A stretch of 64,000 nucleotides of DNA from Azoamicus sp964498335 (GTDB taxonomy: Bacteria > Pseudomonadota > Gammaproteobacteria > UBA6186 > Azoamicaceae), in the NCBI GenBank assembly GCA_964498335.1, contig CAZCGL010000001.1, positions 124,001 to 188,000 of the forward strand, read 5' to 3'. How positions within the stretch are numbered: the stretch's first letter is position 1; each line of letters opens with the position of its first letter. Positions 1 through 7,816 of this stretch are shown in pieces. Made by a program: the position numbers and the translations under genes. The notes under the pieces were generated by a model. That model saw only the letters and a program-made list of their open reading frames with translations, did not search any database and had not been told where the DNA came from.

Positions 1-230
1 ATGCCTTCAGCTATAGGTGTAGCACATGCAGGAAATAATTTAGGTGCTTTTTCAACTTCAACTAAACACATTCTACAATTTGCTGCTATAGAAAGCTTCT
101 TATGATAACAAAATCTAGGAATATATATTCCCGCTTCATCAGCAACTTCTATAATTTTAGTTCCACGCTTCGCACTAAATTCTATACCATCTATTTCTAT
201 TTTAACTTTAGAATTATCTACAATTCCCAT
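1..230 (-). CDS. nuoG: NADH-quinone oxidoreductase subunit G, N-terminal part (runs off the window)
   Basis: Reading the minus strand from an ATG at 230 gives about 76 residues with no stop before the window edge. They look like the plant-type 2Fe-2S ferredoxin domain at the start of NuoG: a Cys in RFCYHKK, then CRMC about 11 residues on, then a fourth Cys in FPACATP. NuoG carries the FeS chain in the peripheral arm of complex I and passes electrons from NuoF/E towards NuoB. It follows nuoF after 19 bases, as expected in the nuoA-N operon. The rest of the gene, and presumably nuoH-N, lies beyond the left edge. The stretch is missed by a simple ORF scan because it is partial. Confidence 0.88.
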   Translation of the reverse strand, partial: MGIVDNSKVKIEIDGIEFSAKRGTKIIEVADEAGIYIPRFCYHKKLSIAANCRMCLVEVEKAPKLFPACATPIAEG

Positions 231-249
231 TTTAATGCCTTATGCTATA

Positions 250-1515
250 TTATAAACGATTATTATTGTTTTTTATATAATCTTCAAATTCACTTCTAAA
301 ATGCTTAATAAAACTCATAACAGGCATAGCTGCAGCATCACCTAAAGCACAAATAGTTCTACCACATATATTAGAAGCAACAGAATCTAATAAAGATATA
401 TCAGATAAATTTCCATGACCATGAAAAACTCTACTCAAAATCTTATAAAGCCAACTTGTACCTTCTCTACATGGACTACACTGTCCACAAGACTCATCTG
501 AATAAAAATGCGATATTCTATATAACGCATTAACCATACAAGTAGATTCATCCATAATTATAACTGCGCCAGAACCTAGCATAGAGCCAGCCTTAGCAAT
601 AGAATCATAATCCATAGACAAATTATTAATAATATGAGCTGGAAGAATTGGTGCTGAAGAACCACCAGGAATAACAGCTTTTAATTTTTTACCATTTTTA
701 ACGCCACCTGCCATATTTAATAAATCAATAAACGGTGTACCTAATGGAATTTCATAATTACCAGGTTTATTAACATGCCCAGAAACACTAAAAATCTTGC
801 AACCTCCATTATTTGGTTTACCTAGTTCAAGATGCCATTTTCCACCTTTTTCTAAAATAACAGGTATAGAAGCATAAGTTTCAGTATTATTTATATTAGT
901 AGGACAACCATATACACCAAAATTAGCTGGAAATGGCGGTTTAAATCTAGGTTGCCCTTTTTTACCTTCTATAGATTCCATCAAAGCTGTTTCTTCTCCA
1001 CAAATATAAGCACCAGCGCCATAAACATTATATAAATTAAAATCTATATTACTATTAAATATATTTTTACCCAATAAACCAGCGTTTAAAGCTTCATTAA
1101 CAGCTCTTTCAATAACAGAAATAGGTTCATAAAATTCTCCACGAATATAATTATATCCTACAGAAGCTCCAATAACATAACTAGCTATAGCCATACCTTC
1201 TATAAGTTGATGTGGATTATATCTTAATATATCTCTATCCTTAAACGTTCCAGGCTCTCCCTCATCAGAATTACATACAACATATTTTTGACCAGAAATA
1301 TTTTTAGATATAAAACTCCATTTTAACCCAGTCGAAAAACCAGCTCCACCCCGTCCTCTTAATCCAGAAAGTTTTACTTCATTTATTATATTACTAGGAT
1401 CAGGTTTTTCTTTTAAAATTTTCTTCCATATAGTATATCCACCTATAGATAAATAAGTAGCCAAACTACTAGGATCTTTTAATCCAAGAGTTCTATAACA
1501 TACCTGATTTAACAT
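250..1515 (-). CDS. nuoF: NADH-quinone oxidoreductase subunit F
   Basis: This is the 51-kDa flavoprotein of complex I, which oxidises NADH and holds FMN and the N3 [4Fe-4S] cluster. The glycine-rich GLRGRGGAGF lies at about residues 51-60 and the NADH/FMN-site sequence SDEGEPGTFKDRD at about 83-95. The N3 ligands are visible as CGQCSPC at about 343-349 with a distal Cys in TICALGD near 389. At 421 residues it has normal family length and no obvious loss. It sits three bases downstream of nuoE and 19 before nuoG, so it is part of a compact nuo operon transcribed leftwards. In this organism it would take the NADH made by malate oxidation. Confidence 0.97.
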   Translation of the reverse strand: MLNQVCYRTLGLKDPSSLATYLSIGGYTIWKKILKEKPDPSNIINEVKLSGLRGRGGAGFSTGLKWSFISKNISGQKYVVCNSDEGEPGTFKDRDILRYNPHQLIEGMAIASYVIGASVGYNYIRGEFYEPISVIERAVNEALNAGLLGKNIFNSNIDFNLYNVYGAGAYICGEETALMESIEGKKGQPRFKPPFPANFGVYGCPTNINNTETYASIPVILEKGGKWHLELGKPNNGGCKIFSVSGHVNKPGNYEIPLGTPFIDLLNMAGGVKNGKKLKAVIPGGSSAPILPAHIINNLSMDYDSIAKAGSMLGSGAVIIMDESTCMVNALYRISHFYSDESCGQCSPCREGTSWLYKILSRVFHGHGNLSDISLLDSVASNICGRTICALGDAAAMPVMSFIKHFRSEFEDYIKNNNNRL

Positions 1516-1518
1516 AAA

Positions 1519-2013
1519 TTACTCCAAATTATTTAAAATAGAATCAATACTTTCTAATGTCAAATTTTCATAATATTTTTCACCTATTAAAACAACAGGC
1601 GCTCCACCGCATGCAGCTAAACATTCCACTTTTTTTAAAGTAAATTTCCCATCAGCTGTTGTTTCATCAAACTCTATTCCAAGCTTCTTTTTGACATTAT
1701 CTACTAAATCATCAGATCCACATAACATACATGAAATACTAACACAAAAACAAATTTTATATCTACCTACTTTATTTAAATCAAACATGCTATAAAATGT
1801 AGCAACCTCATACGCAAATATCTTAGGTATACCAAGATAATCTGCTACATCTCCAATTAATTTTTCACTCAAATACCCACCATTTTCTTTTTGAATAAGC
1901 TTTAAAACTTCTATAACAGCGGATCTTCTTTGATTTTCAGGAAAACGCTTTAACCAATCTTCGCATTTTTTTAAAAAACTATCAGAAAAAAAAACTTTAT
2001 CTATTTTAGACAT
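1519..2013 (-). CDS. nuoE: NADH-quinone oxidoreductase subunit E
   Basis: This is the thioredoxin-like 24-kDa subunit of complex I with the off-pathway N1a [2Fe-2S] cluster. Four candidate ligands are seen, Cys-x4-Cys in CVSISC near residues 90-95 and Cys-x3-Cys in CLAAC near 131-135. The helical N-terminus (ENQRRSAVIEVL, then an ENGGYLSEK segment) and the ATFYSMF segment are typical of the family. The open frame extends to 2031, overlapping nuoD. I prefer the ATG at 2013 (MSKIDK), which begins just after the nuoD stop at 2015 and gives a normal length near 164 residues. No clear Shine-Dalgarno sequence distinguishes the two starts. Confidence 0.93.
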   Translation of the reverse strand: MSKIDKVFFSDSFLKKCEDWLKRFPENQRRSAVIEVLKLIQKENGGYLSEKLIGDVADYLGIPKIFAYEVATFYSMFDLNKVGRYKICFCVSISCMLCGSDDLVDNVKKKLGIEFDETTADGKFTLKKVECLAACGGAPVVLIGEKYYENLTLESIDSILNNLE

Positions 2014-2014
2014 A

Positions 2015-3265
2015 TTATCTATCCACATCACCTAAAACTATATCATAAGTACCAATTATAGTAACTAAATCAGCAATAAGATGCCCTCTTGAAAGTTCAT
2101 CTACTGATGATAAATGTACATAACTAGGTGCTCGCATTTTTACTCTATACGGTTTATTTGAACCATCAGAAACAATATATATACCAAATTCTCCTTTTGG
2201 TTGTTCAACAGCAACATAAACTTCACCTTCAGGTACTAAAAATCCTTCGGAAAAATATTTAAAATGATGAATCAATGCTTCCATAGAATTCTTCATATCC
2301 ATTCTTGAAGGAGGTGTTATTTTACTATTTTCTAACATTACAGGACCATCATTTTTACGTAACCATTCAATACACTGTTTTATGATTTTATTTGACTCTC
2401 TTAATTCAGCAACTCTAACTAAATATCTATCATAACAATCGCCATTAGATCCAATAGGAATTTTAAAACTTAATTTATCATAAATAGCATAAGGTTGTTT
2501 TTTTCTCAAATCCCATTCTATGCCAGAACCACGCAACATAGGACCTGTAAATCCTAAATTAATAGCTCTTTCAGGAGAAACAACTCCAATTCCAACAGTT
2601 CTTTGTTTCCAAATTCTATTATCAGTTAATAAAGTCTCATATTCATCTACACAAGCTGGAAATCTATTAGTAAAATCAGTTATAAAATCTAATAAAGAAC
2701 CTTGTCTATTTGAATTTAACGTTTCTAATCTTTTTTTACTAAAGCTATGACCTTTATATTTAGGCATCGAATCAGGTAAATCACGATAAACACCTCCAGG
2801 CCTATAATAAGCTACATGTAATCTTCCTCCAGTAACAGCCTCATAACAATCCATTAAATCTTCACGTTCTCTAAAACAATACAAAAATAATGCCATAGCG
2901 CCGATATCCAACGCATGAGCGCCTAACCATAATAAATGGTTAAGAATACGAGTTATCTCATCATACATAACTCTAATATACATTGCTCTCATTGGAGGTT
3001 GTATACCTAATAATTTTTCAACCGCTAAAACATATGCATGTTCATTAGACATCATAGAAACATAATCAAGCCTATCCATATAACCAACATTTTGATTATA
3101 CAAATTGTTCTCACATATTTTTTCAATGCTACGATGTAATAAACCAGCATGTGCATCAACTTTTTTAATAACTTCACCATCCAAATCTAAAACTAAACGC
3201 ATAACACCATGCGCTGAAGGATGCTGAGGTCCAAAATTAATTTTATAATGATCAATATTATTCAT
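2015..3265 (-). CDS. nuoD: NADH-quinone oxidoreductase subunit D
   Basis: This is the 49-kDa subunit that, with NuoB, forms the quinone-reduction site of complex I. Hallmarks are NFGPQHPSAHGVMRL near the start, the HAGLLHRSIEK segment, DYVSMMSNEHAY, ARILNHLLWLG-like TRILNHLLWLG, and the C-terminal DLVTIIGTYDIVLGDVDR. At 416 residues it is full length. The quinone-site His in the NFGPQHP loop is present. It is separate from nuoC (not the fused NuoCD of Escherichia coli), which is the arrangement in many other Proteobacteria. Confidence 0.97.
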   Translation of the reverse strand: MNNIDHYKINFGPQHPSAHGVMRLVLDLDGEVIKKVDAHAGLLHRSIEKICENNLYNQNVGYMDRLDYVSMMSNEHAYVLAVEKLLGIQPPMRAMYIRVMYDEITRILNHLLWLGAHALDIGAMALFLYCFREREDLMDCYEAVTGGRLHVAYYRPGGVYRDLPDSMPKYKGHSFSKKRLETLNSNRQGSLLDFITDFTNRFPACVDEYETLLTDNRIWKQRTVGIGVVSPERAINLGFTGPMLRGSGIEWDLRKKQPYAIYDKLSFKIPIGSNGDCYDRYLVRVAELRESNKIIKQCIEWLRKNDGPVMLENSKITPPSRMDMKNSMEALIHHFKYFSEGFLVPEGEVYVAVEQPKGEFGIYIVSDGSNKPYRVKMRAPSYVHLSSVDELSRGHLIADLVTIIGTYDIVLGDVDR

Positions 3266-3280
3266 AATAAAAAAACCATA

Positions 3281-3934
3281 TTATTTATAACGAAAATCTT
3301 TTCTAACAATTTTTGGTGTATTTATTACACGTTTTATAGAAGAAGCTTCTCTAACAATTTTTTCCTTATTTTCATCATATCTTATTTCATATTCACCAGT
3401 CAAAGGAAAATCTTTTCTAAGAGGATGACCTTCAAATCCATAATCCGTTAAAATCCTAATTAAATTAGGATGACCTTCAAATATAACGCCAAAAAAATCA
3501 TACACCTCTCTTTCATGCCAATTTGCTGTAGACCACAAACTAACTACAGAAGGAATAACCATATCATTAAGGCATACAAAAACTCTTAACCTTACTCTAA
3601 AATTATAAACATAAGACAAAAGATGATAAGAAACACAAAAACGATTCTTCATATATAATGAATAATTTAAATCAGTTTTATGCGCTCTGCTAAATCCAGT
3701 AAAAGTAGAATCTATTGTTTCCCAATAATTTTTTCCATAATCCAAATAATCTACACCAGATATATCGACAAGACCAGATAATAATAAAGTATTATCTTCT
3801 TTAATTCCTTTACAAAATTGAAAAAACACAGACTTATCAACATCTATGTTAATTTCACCATTATTAGATAATTTTAAAATAGCAAAATTTTTAAAATTAC
3901 TATCTATAAAAGATTTAATGTTATCTAATTTCAC
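3281..3934 (-). CDS. nuoC: NADH-quinone oxidoreductase subunit C
   Basis: This is the 30-kDa subunit of the complex I peripheral arm. The conserved core ANWHEREVYDFFGVIFEGHPNLIRIL is evident (about residues 135-162), followed by DYGFEGHPLRKDFPLTGE, the usual family signature. At 217 residues it is a typical stand-alone NuoC. The N-terminal 90 residues are more divergent and lysine/asparagine-poor, as expected of a leading-strand gene here. It lies between nuoB (5 bases) and nuoD (about 15 bases), so it is co-transcribed. Confidence 0.95.
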   Translation of the reverse strand: MKLDNIKSFIDSNFKNFAILKLSNNGEINIDVDKSVFFQFCKGIKEDNTLLLSGLVDISGVDYLDYGKNYWETIDSTFTGFSRAHKTDLNYSLYMKNRFCVSYHLLSYVYNFRVRLRVFVCLNDMVIPSVVSLWSTANWHEREVYDFFGVIFEGHPNLIRILTDYGFEGHPLRKDFPLTGEYEIRYDENKEKIVREASSIKRVINTPKIVRKDFRYK

Positions 3935-3938
3935 AATA

Positions 3939-4430
3939 TCAATCCCTTACTTTTTGAGCTAAAGTGTTAGTTTTCTTTATTTTTTCTTGCAATTTTAATA
4001 TTCCATAAATCAAAGCTTCTGGAGTTGGAGGACATCCAGGAACATAAACATCAACAGGAACTATTCTATCACATCCACGTACAACAGAGTAGCTATAATA
4101 ATAATATCCTCCACCATTGGCGCAAGAACCCATAGATACAACCCATTTAGGAGAAGGCATTTGATCGTAAACTTTCCTTAAGGCTGAAGCCATCTTATTT
4201 GTTAACGTGCCTGCAACAATCATTAAATCAGATTGTCTTGGACTTGGTCTAAATATTATACCAAATCGATCTAAATCAAATCTAGATGCACCTGTTTGCA
4301 TCATTTCAACAGCACAACACGCTAAACCAAAAGTCATTGGCCATAAAGAGCCAGTTCTAGCCCAATTAATTACTTTATCTAATTTAGTAGTAATAAAACC
4401 ACCTGATTCAAATTTACCATCTATTCCCAT
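3939..4430 (-). CDS. nuoB: NADH-quinone oxidoreductase subunit B
   Basis: This subunit carries the terminal N2 [4Fe-4S] cluster that reduces quinone. The adjacent cysteines in GLACCAVEMM, the Cys in MGSCANGGGYY and the Cys in VPGCPPTPEALIYG are all present, so all four ligands are kept. The frame is open back to a GTG at 4451. The ATG at 4430 is preferred because the purine run AAAAAGGGGG lies just upstream at ribosome-binding distance, giving about 163 residues. That start lies inside the 3' end of nuoA, so the two genes are translationally coupled. Confidence 0.96.
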   Translation of the reverse strand: MGIDGKFESGGFITTKLDKVINWARTGSLWPMTFGLACCAVEMMQTGASRFDLDRFGIIFRPSPRQSDLMIVAGTLTNKMASALRKVYDQMPSPKWVVSMGSCANGGGYYYYSYSVVRGCDRIVPVDVYVPGCPPTPEALIYGILKLQEKIKKTNTLAQKVRD

Positions 4431-4777
4431 TCTAAAGCCCCCTTTTTCCACTCATAAATAAAACCAATTGTTAAAACTAATAAAAAAATTCCCATACCTA
4501 TAAAAGCAGATAAATCTATAAAATCTAAACACACTGCCCAAGGAAATAAAAATGCTATTTCTAAATCAAATATTATAAATAAAATACCAACAAAATAAAA
4601 TTTAACATTAAATTTCATCCTAGAATCATCAAAAGGCTCAAAACCACATTCATATTGACTTAATTTTTCTCTATTAGGATTTTTTGGAGATAAAAAAGCA
4701 CCTAAAACAACAGGTAAAATCCCAAAAACAAAACCAAATATAAAAAATATAAGAACTGGTATATATCTTTCAATCAC
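4421..4777 (-). CDS. nuoA: NADH-quinone oxidoreductase subunit A
   Basis: This is a small membrane subunit of complex I. Three transmembrane segments are visible (about residues 7-28, 60-82 and 88-110). Between the first two is the conserved loop KLSQYECGFEPFDDSR, whose Cys marks the flexible quinone-entrance loop, and the KFYFVGILFIIFDLEIAFLFPWA signature follows. The start is a GTG at 4777, supported by an AAAGGAG Shine-Dalgarno sequence about nine bases upstream. This is the first gene of the nuo operon. The promoter should lie in 4778-4971, but I cannot point to convincing boxes. Confidence 0.95.
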   Translation of the reverse strand: MIERYIPVLIFFIFGFVFGILPVVLGAFLSPKNPNREKLSQYECGFEPFDDSRMKFNVKFYFVGILFIIFDLEIAFLFPWAVCLDFIDLSAFIGMGIFLLVLTIGFIYEWKKGALEWE

Positions 4778-4870
4778 AATTAAAAACTCCTTTAAAGGGT
4801 GAATATTTAGTGTAAATTTTACTAAAAATAAATTAATAAATCTATATTAAAACAAAAAATTATAAAACAA

Positions 4871-4912
4871 AATTATTAATAACTTATTAATAACTTATTA
4901 ATAAGTTATTAA
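4871..4912. repeat. AT-only 11-bp direct repeats ending in a perfect 22-bp palindrome
   Basis: In the 194-base gap between nuoA and tsaD the unit ATTAATAACTT occurs twice in tandem (4875-4885, 4886-4896) and a third time with one C-to-G change. Together they make a perfect 22-bp palindrome at 4889-4910. Because tsaD is transcribed leftwards into this region and nuoA starts downstream, the palindrome could end tsaD transcription or act as an operator for nuo. It has no GC in the stem except one pair per arm and no clean T-tract, so it is a weak terminator candidate. Nothing else recognisable lies in this gap. Confidence 0.6.
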
Positions 4913-4971
4913 CAATTAAACAAGTTTTTAAAGTTAAAAAAAATTGACCAAAATAATAATAATTAATATAG

Positions 4972-5976
4972 TTAATTAAAATTAATATTAGGTTTTATTA
5001 AAAAATCAAAATTTTTATCAAAAATATTTTTATTAACGAAAATAAACCCTAAAAAAGATATCATAACACCATTATCAGTACAATACTTAATTGGTTGAGT
5101 ACAAAAATTAACATCAAAAATATAAGAATAATTCCTTAAAGACATTCGCAAGTAAAAATTTGCAGCTACGCCACCGGACAATAACAAACATTTATACTTT
5201 TTTTTTCTAAATAAAAACAAACATTTATTACATATTAATCTTACTAGTGTTGCTTGGAAATTATATGAAATATTACAAATATCATTATCAGTTAAATCTA
5301 AATTAATTATATGTCTAATTACAGCAGTTTTTATGCCGCTAAAGCTAAAATTTAAATTTGAACTTGAATAACATGAATTAAAATAATAAAGATTTGAAAA
5401 TATAAATTTTTTTTTAGAAAAAATTTCTAAGTATCTACCATTAGACGGTAAAATTCTCAAGGCTCTAGCAATCTTATCAAAAGTTTCTCCAACGCTATCA
5501 TCTAAGGTTTTTCCTAAAATAAAAAAATTATCAAAATCATTCATTTCTATTAAAAAAGTATTAGCACCAGATAAAAATAAAATAATTGATGGAAACGTAA
5601 TATTAGCATTAAAAAGAAACGATATCATTATATGTGCTTTTAAATGATTTACTCCTAAAGAAGGAATTTTTAAACCCAAAGATAAAGATTTTCCAACCAA
5701 AACACCTATTAGCAATGAATTTTTTAATCCAGGGCCTATTGTATAACAAATAAATGAAATATCATCAATTAATATTTTTTTAAGCTTTAAAGTTAAGAAT
5801 ATTAATTTAAAAATTTTTTTCACATGTTCTTTAGAGGCTAATTCTGGAACAGTACCACCATACAAAAAATGCACTTTTTGGCTATAAGTATATTCACACA
5901 CTAATCCTTTCTCATAATCGTATAATGCTATTCCTGTTTCATCACAAGACGTCTCTATACCTAATATAATCATCAA
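4972..5976 (-). CDS. tsaD: tRNA N6-adenosine threonylcarbamoyltransferase TsaD
   Basis: TsaD transfers the threonylcarbamoyl group to A37 of ANN-decoding tRNAs. The N-terminal LGIETSCDETGIAL, the GTVPELASKEH segment, the metal-site VNHLKAH (His-x3-His), the GETFDKIAR and SGIKTAV segments, LLSGGVAAN and a C-terminal CTDNG (metal-ligand Asp) are all visible. At 334 residues it is close to full length. One deviation is that the usual SGGHT loop reads SGANT, so the conserved His there is lost. It is divergent from rpsU, the classical gammaproteobacterial arrangement. Either of the first two Met codons may be the start. Confidence 0.95.
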   Translation of the reverse strand: MMIILGIETSCDETGIALYDYEKGLVCEYTYSQKVHFLYGGTVPELASKEHVKKIFKLIFLTLKLKKILIDDISFICYTIGPGLKNSLLIGVLVGKSLSLGLKIPSLGVNHLKAHIMISFLFNANITFPSIILFLSGANTFLIEMNDFDNFFILGKTLDDSVGETFDKIARALRILPSNGRYLEIFSKKKFIFSNLYYFNSCYSSSNLNFSFSGIKTAVIRHIINLDLTDNDICNISYNFQATLVRLICNKCLFLFRKKKYKCLLLSGGVAANFYLRMSLRNYSYIFDVNFCTQPIKYCTDNGVMISFLGFIFVNKNIFDKNFDFLIKPNINFN

Positions 5977-5996
5977 AAAAACCTAATAAAAATTAT

Positions 5997-6025
5997 TTTA
6001 CTTTAAAAAAATATATAATTATAAT
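5997..6025 (+). promoter_or_regulatory. Likely sigma-70 promoter of rpsU-dnaG-rpoD
   Basis: TTTACT (5997-6002) and TATAAT (6020-6025) are separated by 17 bases, ending 24 bases before the first rpsU ATG. A second TATAAT overlaps at 6014-6019 but lacks a good upstream box. In a very AT-rich genome chance matches are common, so the call rests on spacing and position. Confidence 0.5.
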
Positions 6026-6049
6026 AAATTAACGTAAACATTTTAAAAT

Positions 6050-6292
6050 ATGAATATGCCAAGTATAACTCTTAAAGAAAATGAATCATTAGATTTTGCT
6101 ATAAGAAGATTAAAACGTGTAGTAGAAAAAGCTGGGTTACCAAAAGAATTAAGAAAAAGAGAATTTTATGAACCGCCTTCAAAAATTAAAAAAAGATGTA
6201 TCTCAGCAGCTAAAAAAAGAATGCTTAAAAAAATAATGAGAGAAAAATCTTTTTTAAAGAAAGGCAGTAATAAAATAATAAAAAATGGTTAA
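6050..6292 (+). CDS. rpsU: 30S ribosomal protein S21
   Basis: This is bS21, a small-subunit protein at the platform near the anti-Shine-Dalgarno region. The segment NESLDFAIRRLKRVVEKAG, followed by LRKREFYEPPS and a long basic tail, is characteristic. The open frame gives 80 residues. The family usually starts at the equivalent of the second Met (6056, MPSITLK), so 78 residues is also possible. A short lysine-rich C-terminal extension exceeds the usual 70 or so residues. It is first in the rpsU-dnaG-rpoD operon, three bases ahead of dnaG. Confidence 0.95.
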   Translation: MNMPSITLKENESLDFAIRRLKRVVEKAGLPKELRKREFYEPPSKIKKRCISAAKKRMLKKIMREKSFLKKGSNKIIKNG

Positions 6293-6295
6293 GAA

Positions 6296-7801
6296 ATGCT
6301 AGATAGATCTAAAATTGAAAAAATAATAAAAAGTTACGATATAGTAGAATTTATATCTTCAATTTTAGATGTAAAAAAAAGTGGATCTGTGTTTTTTTCA
6401 AAATGTCCATTTCACAATGAAAATACAGCTTCTTTTTATATTAGTAAAAAAAGTCAAAGATTTTACTGTTTTGGTTGTCACAAAACAGGTAATATAATAA
6501 ATTTCATAATGGAATATAAAAATTGTAGTTTTACTTCATCATTAAAAATTCTTTCAAAAAATAATATTACTCAGTCAAATCTAATTTTAAATAGTAAAAA
6601 AGACAATATATTTGATTTTTTTAACAACGCACTCATTAATGAAAAAAATAAAGCATTTTTTTTTTTAAAATCAAGAGGTATAAATAAACAGTCAATATTA
6701 ACATTTAAATTAGGTATTATAAAGATACAACCAGAAAAGATTAAAAATACTGAGATAAAATCATTCTTGTCAAAAATAAACATATTAAGTCTGGATGAAT
6801 TTAGTTTAAATAAACGTTTTAAACACAGACTTATAATTCCTATAAGAGATTTAAAAGGTGAATATATAGGAATAGGTGGTAGAACAATATTTAATAATAT
6901 AAAACCTAAATATATAAATTCTTCAGATTCAGATTTTTTTTCAAAAAAAAAATCATTTTATGGCATATATGAAGCTAGAGAATATAAAGAAAATTTAATA
7001 ATAGTAGAAGGATATTTTGATGTAATAAAATTACATCAATTTAACATAAAAAACGTCGTAGCAATATTAGGAACTGCTTTTTCTAAAGAGCATTTAATTT
7101 TATTAAAATCTTTATGCTCAAAAATTACATTTTGTTTTGACGGAGACACAGCCGGAAAACTAGCTGCTATAAAATCATCTTTTATGTGTATACCTTTTTT
7201 ATTAGAATTTAAATCAATAGGTTTTGTTGCAATGCCTGATGGTTTTGATCCTGATTCTTTTATAACAATAAATGGAAAACATAACTTTATTAAATTATTA
7301 AATAATTCTATTTTTTTAATAGATTTTATATTTATAAGCATAAACATAAAAACAACAGAATTAAATTTCTTTTTAAAACTTAATAATATCATTAAGAATT
7401 TAGAAAATTTTTTATTAATAAATTTTATATTTAATTATGCATATAAATATTTTTATTTTAAACAGATTAAAAAGAGTAATAAAGAAAATGTTATACCTAT
7501 ATTCATAAAAGCGTGTGTTTTTTTAATAAAAAAACGAAATTTAATATACAAAGTTAATTTAAAAAAAATTATTACTAATAAAAATATTTTTTTTAAAAAA
7601 GATTTAAGGTTTTTTTTAGAACTATGCTTTTTTTTTAAAAATAATTTGAATATAAAATACATTAGTCTTAATAAAATGTTTATCAACAAAATAAATTTAA
7701 AATATTTTAATTTAATAAAATTACTTAATAATATGTCAACAGAAGTTTTAGACAATGAATTTATAAGCATTATTAAAAAAGTAGAGTCATGTATATTTTA
7801 A
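6296..7801 (+). CDS. dnaG: DNA primase
   Basis: DnaG makes RNA primers at the replication fork. The N-terminal zinc-binding CHC2 domain is intact, with CPFH near residues 38-41 and CFGCH about 20 residues on. The TOPRIM domain shows IVEGYFDVIKLHQF at about 236-249 and the acidic CFDGDTAGKLA near 279-289. At 501 residues it is shorter than the roughly 580 of E. coli. Beyond about residue 330 it becomes a lysine/isoleucine/phenylalanine-rich sequence in which I cannot recognise the helicase-binding domain. It is sandwiched between rpsU and rpoD in the conserved macromolecular synthesis operon. Confidence 0.96.
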   Translation: MLDRSKIEKIIKSYDIVEFISSILDVKKSGSVFFSKCPFHNENTASFYISKKSQRFYCFGCHKTGNIINFIMEYKNCSFTSSLKILSKNNITQSNLILNSKKDNIFDFFNNALINEKNKAFFFLKSRGINKQSILTFKLGIIKIQPEKIKNTEIKSFLSKINILSLDEFSLNKRFKHRLIIPIRDLKGEYIGIGGRTIFNNIKPKYINSSDSDFFSKKKSFYGIYEAREYKENLIIVEGYFDVIKLHQFNIKNVVAILGTAFSKEHLILLKSLCSKITFCFDGDTAGKLAAIKSSFMCIPFLLEFKSIGFVAMPDGFDPDSFITINGKHNFIKLLNNSIFLIDFIFISINIKTTELNFFLKLNNIIKNLENFLLINFIFNYAYKYFYFKQIKKSNKENVIPIFIKACVFLIKKRNLIYKVNLKKIITNKNIFFKKDLRFFLELCFFFKNNLNIKYISLNKMFINKINLKYFNLIKLLNNMSTEVLDNEFISIIKKVESCIF

Positions 7802-7816
7802 ATAGGAGTTTTTTAT

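Noticed and set aside
2014..2022. DnaA-box-like CTATCCACA
   Set aside because: A single near-match at the nuoD end/nuoE start, explained by coding sequence, with no neighbours.
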